64,000 nucleotides of DNA from Chloroflexota bacterium (GTDB taxonomy: Bacteria; Chloroflexota; Limnocylindria; Limnocylindrales; CSP1-4), in the NCBI GenBank assembly GCA_025935925.1, contig JAICUI010000007.1:1-64000 (forward strand). Direction: 5' to 3'. Under the pieces are notes generated by a model, which saw nothing but the letters and a program-made list of their open reading frames with translations, did no database searches and was not told the origin of the DNA. A program made the translations under genes and the position numbers. Below are positions 48,326 through 56,395 of the stretch, piece after piece (positions within the stretch are counted from its first letter, which is position 1; the number at the start of each line of letters is the position of its first letter).

Positions 48326-48352
48326 GAGGCGGCGGCCACGTGCCGCCGCCTC
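48326..48352. terminator. Bidirectional terminator hairpin
   Basis: An 11-bp perfect stem (48326-48336 with 48342-48352, arms GAGGCGGCGGC/GCCGCCGCCTC), 5-nt loop, between convergent genes; the right arm includes the stop codon of the DHFR-like gene. Confidence 0.65.
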
Positions 48353-48923
48353 ACGATTCGCCGCGCACCACCTCGTACCGGAGGAGCCGGGCGCCGTTGT
48401 CGAACTCGCGCCCGCCCGACGGCCGAAGCCGGATCGGGGTCGGGAGCGGCGGGAAGAACGGCGTCCCGGCACCGAGCACCACCGGGTGGATCATCAGCTC
48501 GAAGGCATCCACGAGGTCTCGCTCGATGAACGCGGCCGCGAGCTCGGCGCCGCCGACCTCGAGGCGGCCGTCGAACTCGCCGCGCAGCGCGGTAAGCTCC
48601 TCGCCGACGTCGCGGGTCACCAGGCGGCTGTTCCAGCCGACGTCGCGGAGCGAGCGCGAGAACACGATCTTCGGCTTGGCCACCCAGATCCGCGCGAAGT
48701 CGCGCATCGCCGGCGTCGCGCCCGGGTCGCGCTCGCCGGTCGGCCAGTACGCCGCCATCGTCTCGTACAGCCGGCGGCCGTAGAGGAACGCGTCGGCCTC
48801 CCGCGCACGGTCGTTGAACCAGGCATGGACGTCCTCGTCGACGTTGGCCCAGTCGAGCGAGTGCGACGGCGTCTCGATGAAGCCGTCGAGCGAGACGTTG
48901 AACGAATACACGAGCGATCCCAT
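48351..48923 (-). CDS. Dihydrofolate reductase family protein (RibD C-terminal-like)
   Basis: A 190-residue protein with the DHFR/RibD reductase fold: VYSFNVSLDGFIETPSHSLD, FLYGRRLYETMAAYWPTGE, KIVFSRSLRDVGWNSRLVTR, LEVGGAELAAAFIERDLVD and PVVLGAGTPFFPPL. NADPH-dependent reductase of unknown substrate, common in accessory genomes; not the housekeeping FolA. TACCGT lies 6 nt before the ATG. Confidence 0.9.
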   Translation of the reverse strand: MGSLVYSFNVSLDGFIETPSHSLDWANVDEDVHAWFNDRAREADAFLYGRRLYETMAAYWPTGERDPGATPAMRDFARIWVAKPKIVFSRSLRDVGWNSRLVTRDVGEELTALRGEFDGRLEVGGAELAAAFIERDLVDAFELMIHPVVLGAGTPFFPPLPTPIRLRPSGGREFDNGARLLRYEVVRGES

Positions 48924-48935
48924 CGGTCCACGGTA
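48921..48935 (-). promoter_or_regulatory. -10 element for leaderless DHFR-like transcript
   Basis: TACCGT on the minus strand (48935-48930), 6 nt, ATG at 48923. Confidence 0.45.
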
Positions 48936-49002
48936 GCCCGGACCCGTCGACCGCGTTCACCCCGTTGCGGCCGGGACAGGCCGTCGTACGATCCGCGGTG
49001 CC

Positions 49003-52000
49003 ATGCCCGCCCGCAGCTCGAGTCCGGGTATCGTCGGGCGCGACGCGGACGTCGACGCCCTGACGGGGGCCTTCGAGGCGTCGGGCCACGGCGCGCCGCG
49101 GGTCGTCGTGGTGCGCGGCGAGGCGGGAATCGGCAAGACGCGGCTCGTCCGCGAGGCGACGCGACGCGCCGAGCTTGACGGGTTCCTCGTCCTCGTCGGC
49201 CAGAGCCTCGACATCGGCCCGGCCGGGCTGCCATACCTGCCGCTCGCGGAGGTGCTCCGGAGCCTCGCGCGCCAGGTCGATCGCGATGCGCTCGAGCGCC
49301 TGGCGGGAGCCAGTCGCCGCGAGCTCGCGGCGATCGTGCCGGAGCTCGCCCGGGATGCGGGGCCCGCGGAGCTCGACGCGGAGCGGCTGCCGTCCGGCCT
49401 CGGGCAGGCGCGACTGTTCGAGCGGGTCCTCGGGCTGCTGCGGGCGCTGACCGCCGACCGGCCCACGATCCTCGTGATCGAGGACGTCCACTGGATCGAC
49501 CGCGCGACCCGTGACCTGCTCACCTTCCTGTCACGCAACCTGACCGACGAGCGGCTCGCGATCGTGCTGACCTGCCGCGAGCACGACCTGCCGCGGGGCC
49601 ACCCGATCCTCGCGTGGCTCGCGGAGATCGCGCGGTCGCCGACGACGACCGTGCTCGCGCTCGGCCGGCTGGATCGCGAGGCGGTCGATCGCCAGCTGCG
49701 CGTGCTCGCCGGCGGGCGTCCCGCGCCGGGCATGGCGGAACGCGTGTGGCGGCGATCACAGGGGAACCCGCTGCTGGTCGAGGAGCTCGTCGCGGCGGGC
49801 GGCACCGGCGACGGTCCGTCCTCGATCGTCGAGATCCTCCTCGCGCGCGTCGGGCGTCTCGATGCCGGCGCGCGGCGGGCCGTCGACGTCATCGCGGTGG
49901 CCGGTCGTCCGGTCGACGGTCGGCTGCTCGCCGCCGTCGTCGGGACGGACGAAGCCGAGATGGAGCCCGGGCTTCGCGCGGCGCTCGATTCAGGCGTCCT
50001 CGAGCTCGAGCCGGCCGGCGACCGGTACCGCTTCCGGCACGAGCTCCTTCGCGAGGCCGTGGAGCACGAGGTCCTCCCGGGCGCCCGCCGACGGCTGCAC
50101 GAGCAGCTCGCGCGGCGCCTCGAGGCCGACCCGTCGCTCGCGGACAGCAGCCCGGTCGGCGCCGCGGCCGAGCTCGCGCACCACTACGCGGAGGCGGGCC
50201 TTGCCGCCGAGGCGTACGCGTGCGCCATCGGCGCCGCCGACGCGGCCGAGGCGGTCCACGCCCATGCCGATGCGCACCGGCACCTGGAGCGCGCGATGGA
50301 TCTCGAGGTCGCCGCGGGACGGGCGGGCCGCGAGGACCGGGGCGAGCTCCTGCTCCGCGCCGCAGACGCGGCGGATCGCGGCGGCGAGCTGCAGCGGTCG
50401 CTCGAGCTCACGCGGGAGGCGATCGAGCTCGCGGACGCCGCACGCGACCCCGTGAGGGCGGGCCTGCTCCAGTCGCGCCTCGGGTACCTGCAGTGGGCGG
50501 TCGGCGACAACACGCACGCGCTCGCGGCGCATCGCGAGGCGGTCCGGCTCGTGCCCGCGGATCCGCCGACGGCGGAGCGCGCGCGCGTCCTCGCGTCGCT
50601 CGGTGGCGCGCTGATGGGCGCCGGGATGTGGGCCGAGTCGCGCGTGCTGTGCGAGGAGGCGATCGCGTGCGCGGTCGCGGCCGGTGCGCGCAGCGAGGAG
50701 AGCCGTGCGCGGAACATGCTCGGCTCCGACCTCGTGGGCCTCGGCGACATCGAGGGCGGCATCCGGGAGCTGCGCGAGGCGACGCGGATCGTCGCCGAGA
50801 CGGGACCGGCGAACACGCTGATCGTCGGCCACCACAACCTCGCGGTGAACCTGGTCGCGCTGGGGCGGCTCGACGAGGCGCTGCGCGAGGCGGAGGCGGG
50901 CCGCGCGGTCGCCCGCGACGCCGGGCTCGAGCGGCGGTTCGGCCAGGACCTGATCGCGCTCGAGGGTGACATCCTGCTGCGGCTGGGGCGCGTGCAGGCG
51001 GCCGACGTCGTGATCGCGGAGGGGCTCGCGCTCGACCCGGCGGGCCAGGGCAGCGTCTACCTGTCGCTCGTCGCGGCCTGGCTCGCGGCGATCCGGGGCG
51101 ACGTGGCGGAGGCGACGCGGCGGATCGGATCGGTCGACCTCCAGGCGATCGACCCCGACGTCGCGGCGTACGGCGCGGCCGTCGGCGCCGAGGCGTACGC
51201 GTGGGCCGGCCGGCACGCCGACGCACTCGCCATCGCCGACGCCGGGCTCGCGCGGCTCGAGGGACTCGACGACGTCCTCTGGACCGCGCCGCTCGTCGCG
51301 CTCGGGCTGCGGGCCGCCGCCGAGCTCGCGGACGAGGCGAGGGTCCAGCGGCGCGGCGCGGGTCCGGGAGACGGCACGCGTCCGCCCGCGGCGAGTCGGA
51401 TGGCGGCCCGGCTGGACGAGATCGCGCCACGCACGATGATCCCCGTGGTCCGGGGCTGGGTCGCGCTGGCGGAGGGCGAGCGCCGCCGCGCGGACGGCGA
51501 CGACGACCATGCATCGTGGGCGGCGGCCATCGCCGCGTTCGACGAGGTGCCCCAGCCGCTCGCCGCGGCGTACGCCCGGCTGCGCGCCGCAGAGGCCGCC
51601 CTGCGGAGCCAGGGACTGCGCGCCGACGTCGGCGAGTGGCTCGGCGATGCCGCGGCGGTCGCCGAGGACGCGGGCGCGCGGCCGCTCGCGGAGTCCGTCG
51701 CGGCGCTCGCGTCGCGGGCACGGATCCCGTTGCGCTCGCGCGAGGCGCAGGGGATCGACGCGACCGCCGCACCCGCGGCCGCCGCCTCGCCCGATTCGTC
51801 CGGCGGGACCACGGCGGCCGGGGCGCGGGCCGAAGGCGACCCGCGGGCGGCGGCGCTGGCCCTCGGGCTGTCGGCGCGCGAGGTCGAGGTGCTCGAGCTG
51901 GTCGTCGCCGGCATGTCGAACGGAGAGATCGCCGACCGCCTGTTCATCACGCGCAAGACCGCCGCGGTGCACGTCACGCACATCCTGGACAAGCTCGGCG

Positions 52001-52080
52001 TCGCGAACCGGGTGAGCGCCGCGATGATCGGCGCGAGGGTCGGGCTCGGCGCGGCGGCCGCCGTCGACGACGAGGCATAG
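49003..52080 (+). CDS. LuxR-family regulator with N-terminal AAA ATPase (LAL type)
   Basis: A 1025-residue large ATP-binding LuxR regulator. Walker A GEAGIGKT (39-46), Walker B TILVIEDVHWID, an AAA/STAND ATPase to about 350, then a long helical TPR-like sensor region (about 370-900), an Ala/Ser-rich linker and a C-terminal LuxR helix-turn-helix (about 953-1015: LGLSAREVEVLELVVAGMSN, GEIADRLFITRKTAAVHVTH, ILDKLGVANR). Such proteins resemble MalT. Target genes unknown. TACGAT at 48987-48992 ends 10 nt before the ATG, so the leader is at most a few nt. Confidence 0.93.
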   Translation: MPARSSSPGIVGRDADVDALTGAFEASGHGAPRVVVVRGEAGIGKTRLVREATRRAELDGFLVLVGQSLDIGPAGLPYLPLAEVLRSLARQVDRDALERLAGASRRELAAIVPELARDAGPAELDAERLPSGLGQARLFERVLGLLRALTADRPTILVIEDVHWIDRATRDLLTFLSRNLTDERLAIVLTCREHDLPRGHPILAWLAEIARSPTTTVLALGRLDREAVDRQLRVLAGGRPAPGMAERVWRRSQGNPLLVEELVAAGGTGDGPSSIVEILLARVGRLDAGARRAVDVIAVAGRPVDGRLLAAVVGTDEAEMEPGLRAALDSGVLELEPAGDRYRFRHELLREAVEHEVLPGARRRLHEQLARRLEADPSLADSSPVGAAAELAHHYAEAGLAAEAYACAIGAADAAEAVHAHADAHRHLERAMDLEVAAGRAGREDRGELLLRAADAADRGGELQRSLELTREAIELADAARDPVRAGLLQSRLGYLQWAVGDNTHALAAHREAVRLVPADPPTAERARVLASLGGALMGAGMWAESRVLCEEAIACAVAAGARSEESRARNMLGSDLVGLGDIEGGIRELREATRIVAETGPANTLIVGHHNLAVNLVALGRLDEALREAEAGRAVARDAGLERRFGQDLIALEGDILLRLGRVQAADVVIAEGLALDPAGQGSVYLSLVAAWLAAIRGDVAEATRRIGSVDLQAIDPDVAAYGAAVGAEAYAWAGRHADALAIADAGLARLEGLDDVLWTAPLVALGLRAAAELADEARVQRRGAGPGDGTRPPAASRMAARLDEIAPRTMIPVVRGWVALAEGERRRADGDDDHASWAAAIAAFDEVPQPLAAAYARLRAAEAALRSQGLRADVGEWLGDAAAVAEDAGARPLAESVAALASRARIPLRSREAQGIDATAAPAAAASPDSSGGTTAAGARAEGDPRAAALALGLSAREVEVLELVVAGMSNGEIADRLFITRKTAAVHVTHILDKLGVANRVSAAMIGARVGLGAAAAVDDEA

Positions 52081-52146
52081 CGCCGGGAAACGGGACCGGC
52101 CCGCACCGCCGGAGGAGTGGCAGCGCGGGCCGTGGAGGAGGCGGGT

Positions 52147-52169
52147 CGGCGACGGAGGTTCCGTCGCCG
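52147..52169. terminator. Bidirectional terminator hairpin
   Basis: CGGCGACGGA (52147-52156) pairs with TCCGTCGCCG (52160-52169) around GGT, between the convergent LuxR gene and the small minus-strand gene. Confidence 0.6.
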
Positions 52170-52176
52170 GATCGGA

Positions 52177-52383
52177 TCAGGCGGTCGTCGGGTTCGCACC
52201 GTCGTGGCTCGGCCAGACGGCACCGAACAGCCGGGTCAGGCGGTCGCGGAAGCGGACGGCATCGATCGCGCCCGACGCGTGGTCGGCACCGGCGCGGCGG
52301 ACCAGCCGCTCGCGCTCGGCCATGCGCCTGTCCTCGGCCATCCGCAGCGTCGACAGCTCGTACATCGTCTCGGGGCGGTACAT
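52177..52383 (-). CDS. Small helical hypothetical protein
   Basis: A 68-residue charged protein starting MYRPETMYELSTLRMAEDRR and MAERERLVRRAGADHA, ending with FRDRLTRLFGAVWPS. The N-terminal YRPETMYE...RMAEDRRMAER pattern looks like a conserved small-protein family of unknown function. GAGGAA lies 8 nt before the ATG. A terminator-like hairpin follows the stop. Confidence 0.6.
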   Translation of the reverse strand: MYRPETMYELSTLRMAEDRRMAERERLVRRAGADHASGAIDAVRFRDRLTRLFGAVWPSHDGANPTTA

Positions 52384-52523
52384 CGTTCGGTTCCTCGTGG
52401 CGTGGATGCCCTCGTCGGCACGGGTGCATCGTCGGCGCGCAGCCCCGCGGAACCATCGGGTTGCGGCCGGATCTGTGCGGGCCGGCCTACCTCAAAGGCG
52501 TCGCCGCGCCCGCGCCGTGTGCC

Positions 52524-53129
52524 TTACGCCGGTGCCCCGCGGCTGCCGTCGAGCGGCTCGGTGTCGTCGGGGCCCGTCGCGTAGCCGGTCCGCATCCAGA
52601 CGTCGTACGAGGCGACGAGCCCGTCGTCGTCGACCGTCAGCTCGCCGGTGTAGCTGCCGGACCTGTAGCGGTACGTGAACTCGTCCAGGCGGGTGTACGT
52701 CTGCGGCGTCTTCACCACCGAGAGCTCCGGGAACCGGAGCCACGCCGCCTGGATGGTCTGCGACCCGCCGACCGCGAGGCGGAGGCGCCGGATGGGCAGC
52801 GTGTTCGTCGACGGGCTGCAGCCGAGGTCGACGTCCGTGCAGCCCTTGAGCGCTTTCACGGCGGCGCCGTCGATCGTCCATGCGCCCTTCGGGTCGCGGG
52901 CGAGGGCGATGGTTCGCTGTTCGAAGCCGCGCAGGTCGCGCACGTGCGCCGCGGTCGTCAGGCCCGTGGCGTCGGTGAGCACGCGGTATTCCACGCGGAC
53001 CGGCCGGCCACCGTCGGCGCCCAGCACCGTGCCGACCAGCGACAGCCCCGATTCGCGGATCGAGGCCGTGCAGTGCTCGTCGGTCTCGATCCCGTCCGAC
53101 CGTCGCCAGGTCATCCGCCGCGTCGTCAT
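52524..53129 (-). CDS. Putative glycolipid-binding domain protein (PF06475-like)
   Basis: A 201-residue single-domain protein: MTTRRMTWRRSDGIETDEHC, GLSLVGTVLGADGGRPVRVE YRV-type strands, WTIDGAAVKALKGCTDVDLG, CSPSTNTLPIRRLRL and LRFPELSVVKTPQTYTRLDE with FTYRYRSG. The WxIDG...GCxDVDLGxSPxTNTLPIRRL block is diagnostic of the family annotated as putative glycolipid-binding; real ligand unproven. TACCGT is 7 nt before the ATG. Confidence 0.88.
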   Translation of the reverse strand: MTTRRMTWRRSDGIETDEHCTASIRESGLSLVGTVLGADGGRPVRVEYRVLTDATGLTTAAHVRDLRGFEQRTIALARDPKGAWTIDGAAVKALKGCTDVDLGCSPSTNTLPIRRLRLAVGGSQTIQAAWLRFPELSVVKTPQTYTRLDEFTYRYRSGSYTGELTVDDDGLVASYDVWMRTGYATGPDDTEPLDGSRGAPA

Positions 53130-53142
53130 GCGGGCTACGGTA
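53127..53142 (-). promoter_or_regulatory. -10 element for leaderless transcript
   Basis: TACCGT on the minus strand (53142-53137), 7 nt, ATG at 53129. Confidence 0.4.
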
Positions 53143-53267
53143 CGTCGGCGCGGGCAGGGGATCGAATCGGTCCGGGGACGCGATGCCGCGCGGCGTCCGC
53201 GTTAGCCGGGCGCAGCCCGCGAACCGCGATGCTCCACGTGACGTACCGGGATTCGGGAGGAGCCTGC

Positions 53268-54131
53268 ATGCACCGTTCCATCGCCGCGCTCATCGATGCC
53301 CAGGAATCGTGGGCCAAGCCGATCGGGGAGCAGGTCCAGCACTGGCTGGCCGCCGTGTTCGACCGGACGCGGCCGGCCAAGGACGTGCTGAACGGCACCT
53401 GGCTCGGCCACCCGCTCCACCCGACGATCACCGACGTCCCCGTCGGCGCGATGACCGTCGCCGCGCTGTTCGACGTCACGGGACAGGAGCGCGCCGCCGA
53501 CGTCGCGCTCGCGACGGGCGTGGCCGCGATGGCCGCCTCGGCGGTGACGGGGGCGGCCGATGCCGTCGATGCGTACGACAAGCCCCAGGTCTACGCGACG
53601 GTCCACGCCACGCTCATGGTGACGAGCGTCCTCGCGTACACCGGCTCGCTCGCGATGCGCCTGGGCCCGAGGGCGCTCCGTCCGCTGGCGGTCGCGACCT
53701 CGATGGCGGGCTACGCCGCGCTGGCCGCGGGCGCGTATGTCGGTGGCGAGCTCGTGTACCGGCAGGGCAACCAGGTCGACCGCCACGCGTTCGAGACCGC
53801 GTCGACGAAATGGAAGGCGCTCGACGTCGCCGAGGTCCCCGCTGGCCGCCTCGTGAAGGCGAAGGCGGGCGTCGACACCCTCGTTCTCTATCGGCCCTCC
53901 GAGGCGGCGCCGATCGAGGCGCTCCACGGGGTCTGCGCGCATGCCGGCGGGCCACTGGACAAGGGAACGATCGTGGACGGCTGCGTCGAGTGCCCGTGGC
54001 ACGGCTCGCGGTTCCGGCTCGAGGACGGGCACGTGATGCGCGGACCGGCCGTCTACGACCAGCCGCGGTTCGAGGTCCGCGAGACCGCGGAGGGCGGGCT
54101 GGAGGCGCGGCGGGTGGTCCAGGCGGGCTGA
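53268..54131 (+). CDS. DUF2231 membrane domain fused to a Rieske [2Fe-2S] domain
   Basis: A 287-residue fusion. The first 170 residues contain four hydrophobic helices of the DUF2231 type, with GTWLGHPLHPTITDVPVGAM at the start of the membrane part (the HPLHP motif). The last 110 residues are a Rieske ferredoxin-like domain with C223-x-H225 (VCAHAGG) and C242-x2-H245 (CPWHGSRF), the complete 2Fe-2S ligand set. The likely role is electron transfer at the membrane. GGAGG lies 8 nt before ATG 53268; an upstream in-frame ATG at 53229 lacks one. Confidence 0.88.
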   Translation: MHRSIAALIDAQESWAKPIGEQVQHWLAAVFDRTRPAKDVLNGTWLGHPLHPTITDVPVGAMTVAALFDVTGQERAADVALATGVAAMAASAVTGAADAVDAYDKPQVYATVHATLMVTSVLAYTGSLAMRLGPRALRPLAVATSMAGYAALAAGAYVGGELVYRQGNQVDRHAFETASTKWKALDVAEVPAGRLVKAKAGVDTLVLYRPSEAAPIEALHGVCAHAGGPLDKGTIVDGCVECPWHGSRFRLEDGHVMRGPAVYDQPRFEVRETAEGGLEARRVVQAG

Positions 54132-54217
54132 TCGACCGTCTCGCGGCGCGAGGTCGCTTGCCGGCCCCGTCCGTGCCCGCGCGGAGCGCAGGATCGTGCG
54201 GCCCGGCCGGCTTAGCT

Positions 54218-54245
54218 CCGCCCGCGCGGTTCCGCCCGCGCGGTT
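54218..54245. repeat. 14-bp tandem repeat, two copies plus a partial
   Basis: The unit CCGCCCGCGCGGTT occurs at 54218-54231 and 54232-54245, followed by a diverged third start (CCGCCC). Confidence 0.8.
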
Positions 54246-54362
54246 CCGCCCGGCCCGCGCAGTCCCGCCGGCACGGAGCGGTACGCCGCTCCGCGACAGG
54301 ACGGTGCCGCGGCGCGGCTCCCGTGGGCGCCGCGGGGCAGCGGCCGAAGGGCGTTGACCCAG

Positions 54363-54391
54363 AGTCGCTGAATCGCACCGCGAGGCGGCAC
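54363..54391. repeat. Left copy of 29-bp imperfect direct repeat
   Basis: Begins AGTCGCTGAATCGCACCGCG. Matches 55331-55359 at 24 of 29 positions in the same orientation. Confidence 0.7.
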
Positions 54392-54505
54392 GTTCCCGCG
54401 TCTCGACTGCCCTCACGGCTTCCATCGTGACCATGAGTCGCGGAACGGCGACGTGGATCGCTTTGTCGGCCGCTTGCGGCCCGGATCAGCGACTCACCGT
54501 CCGGC

Positions 54506-55270
54506 TCACCGGGAGCGGCCGAGCCTGACGCCACGCGGCGGGCCGTCGAGCAGCTTCACGTCGGAGCCTTCGACGCGCATCCACACGATTCCAGGACCCG
54601 GCCACGCGGTGCCGGTCGTCAGGGCGTCGACGACGTCGCGCGCCCTGGCCGGATACGCCGACGCGAAGGTCGCCTCGAACTGGTTCGCCAGGTCGCGGTT
54701 CCCGGCCGTCGACCGAAGGACCTGGAGTCGCGACGTCACGGGCGGCCCCGTGGCCGCCGCGAACGGCCACAGCTCGGACGAGGGCAGCGACAGCTCCTTC
54801 TCGCGATGCCATCGGAGCTGTTGTTCGAGCCGCCCGACCTGACTGTTGATCTCCGACGCAATCAGCAGGCGCTCGGCGCGATCGCCGAGGACGACATCGA
54901 TGACGCCGCGAGCGGGCGCGGTCACGACGACCTCGGGCGACGGAATCCAGCGTGGGTGAAGCGACCGGATGAGGCATTCGACCATCGGTGCCTGCAACCG
55001 ATCGTGGATCCGCGGCCCGGTGGTGGGGTAGAGGCGCACGCTCAGATCCGCGCCGAGCACCAGGCCGATCGCGACGAGGACCCGGCCGCTCGGTTCGCGC
55101 TCACCGTCCTCGATGAGGCGGAGGTACGAGCCATCGATGCCGGCGGCTCGCGCGACCGCGGCGACCGACAGGCCGGCATCCTCGCGCATCGCGCGCAGCG
55201 ACGCGGCCACCGACCGGCGCAGCTCGATGGCGCGCCGACGCGCGAGGCGCCGGATCTCCGTTTCGCCCAT
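54506..55270 (-). CDS. XRE-family HTH protein with C-terminal domain
   Basis: A 254-residue protein. Helix-turn-helix at about 17-75 (LRAMREDAGLSVAAVARAAG, IDGSYLRLIEDGEREPSGRV), then a domain with PARGVIDVVLGDRAERLLIA and SEINSQVGRLEQQLRWHREK, which resembles the D...E-x-x strand pattern of restriction-endonuclease-like folds but lacks a Lys at the expected place. TTCAAT lies 6 nt before the ATG. The gene is bracketed by the imperfect direct repeats at 54363 and 55331, so it may be a mobile or recently inserted unit. Confidence 0.8.
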   Translation of the reverse strand: MGETEIRRLARRRAIELRRSVAASLRAMREDAGLSVAAVARAAGIDGSYLRLIEDGEREPSGRVLVAIGLVLGADLSVRLYPTTGPRIHDRLQAPMVECLIRSLHPRWIPSPEVVVTAPARGVIDVVLGDRAERLLIASEINSQVGRLEQQLRWHREKELSLPSSELWPFAAATGPPVTSRLQVLRSTAGNRDLANQFEATFASAYPARARDVVDALTTGTAWPGPGIVWMRVEGSDVKLLDGPPRGVRLGRSR

Positions 55271-55282
55271 GGACGGATTGAA
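55268..55282 (-). promoter_or_regulatory. -10 element for leaderless XRE transcript
   Basis: TTCAAT on the minus strand (55282-55277), 6 nt, ATG at 55270. Confidence 0.45.
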
Positions 55283-55330
55283 GCGCGCCGCACTTACCGG
55301 GGACTTATCCCAACGCCGATAGCGACGGAC

Positions 55331-55359
55331 AGTCGCTGAACCGCGGCGCAAGGCGACAC
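55331..55359. repeat. Right copy of 29-bp imperfect direct repeat
   Basis: Begins AGTCGCTGAACCGCGGCGCA. 24 of 29 positions match the copy at 54363-54391. Confidence 0.7.
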
Positions 55360-55534
55360 CGGATCGCCGCCCGGGGTGCCTGAGGGTCGGCTTCGCGACT
55401 GTCGGTCGCGGCGAGGGACTCGGCGCCGCGACCCGGGCGGCTAACGGCCGCTCGCAGCGACGCAGAGTCCGCCGCGCAGGGGAAGGAGCTCCCCGCGGCG
55501 CCCGGGGTGCCGTCGACCCGCGGCCGCGAGCCGG

Positions 55535-56248
55535 TCAGGCGATCCGCGACCGGCCCTGCGACGTCGACGCCGGCCCGCCGAGCACGGACCACGGCCGTTC
55601 GGGCGCGGCACGGATCGGTGCGGGCGCGGGCGCGGCGGAGGCGGCGACCATCGGCGCCAGCACGGCGAACGCGCGCCGCTCGGCCTCGTCGCGACGGTAC
55701 CCGTCGCCCTGCTCGATGCGCCACAGCAGGAGCCCGTCCATCAGCAGCAGGTACCCGGCGGTGATCGCCTCGGCGTCGATCCAGGAGGGCAGCTCGCCGC
55801 TCGCGATGCCCTCGCGGATCAGCAGCTGCCCGGCGCCCATGAGCTGCTCGCGCCGCCGGTTGAGCATCGCGCGGACCTCGGGCTCCTGCTCGGCGCGGCT
55901 CCACTGGCTGACCATCACCGACGCCATTCCCGGCGCCCCGCTCGGGTCGTCGACCGCGTCGAGGAAGAAGCCGATCGCGATGGCCAGCTTGTCCACGACG
56001 GTGCGCCCGCGGACGAGCCGGTCGGCGAGCTCGCCCATGGCCACGCCGTTGCTGAGGTCGCAGCCCGCGAGGAACAGCTCGTCCTTGCCCGAGAAGTACG
56101 TGTAGATCGCGCCGACGGACAGCCCACTGCGGCGGACGACGTCCTGCATCGTGGCGGCGTGGTAGCCCTTCTCGGCGAACACGTGGACCGCCGCATCGAC
56201 GATCCGCGCCCGGACCGCCTGCTCGTGGGCCGCGGAGACCTTCGGCAT
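55535..56248 (-). CDS. TetR-family transcriptional regulator
   Basis: A 237-residue regulator with the TetR helix-turn-helix (RARIVDAAVHVFAEKGYHAA, TMQDVVRRSGLSVGAIYTYF, SGKDELFLAG; about 15-60) and a helical ligand domain. Its C-terminal 35 residues are an Ala/Pro-rich extension. It diverges from the MMPL transporter gene, the usual arrangement for a repressor of an exporter. TTGCAG, 18 nt, TAGCCT and 6 nt precede the ATG. Confidence 0.92.
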   Translation of the reverse strand: MPKVSAAHEQAVRARIVDAAVHVFAEKGYHAATMQDVVRRSGLSVGAIYTYFSGKDELFLAGCDLSNGVAMGELADRLVRGRTVVDKLAIAIGFFLDAVDDPSGAPGMASVMVSQWSRAEQEPEVRAMLNRRREQLMGAGQLLIREGIASGELPSWIDAEAITAGYLLLMDGLLLWRIEQGDGYRRDEAERRAFAVLAPMVAASAAPAPAPIRAAPERPWSVLGGPASTSQGRSRIA

Positions 56249-56284
56249 CGCCGGAGGCTAGCAGAGCGAAGATCGGTTCTGCAA
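56246..56284 (-). promoter_or_regulatory. TetR promoter, leaderless
   Basis: On the minus strand TTGCAG (56284-56279), 18-nt spacer, TAGCCT (56260-56255), 6 nt, ATG at 56248. Confidence 0.6.
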
Positions 56285-56324
56285 TAGGCCGCTTGGCACG
56301 ATCCGGATGCGCCCGAACCGAGGG

Positions 56325-56354
56325 TTGACATGGCGAACGGCCATTCTCTATCGT
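56325..56354 (+). promoter_or_regulatory. Promoter of the MMPL transporter gene
   Basis: TTGACA (56325-56330), 18-nt spacer, TATCGT (56349-56354). The short repeat AACC-GAG-GGTT overlapping the -35 could be the TetR operator. Confidence 0.7.
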
Positions 56355-56395
56355 TCGCGGCGACCAACCAGTCCCACCCTGCGGGGAGCCACCAG

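Larger units (their letters stand above)
54132..54505. other. Intergenic region with short repeats
   Basis: No credible ORF. It contains two exact 14-bp tandem copies at 54218-54245 and the left copy of a 29-bp imperfect direct repeat (54363-54391) that recurs at 55331-55359 on the other side of the next gene. Confidence 0.6.

Noticed and set aside
48998-49000. GTG immediately after TACGAT as a leaderless start for the LuxR-type gene
   Set aside because: It is out of frame with the regulator; the ATG at 49003 is in frame.
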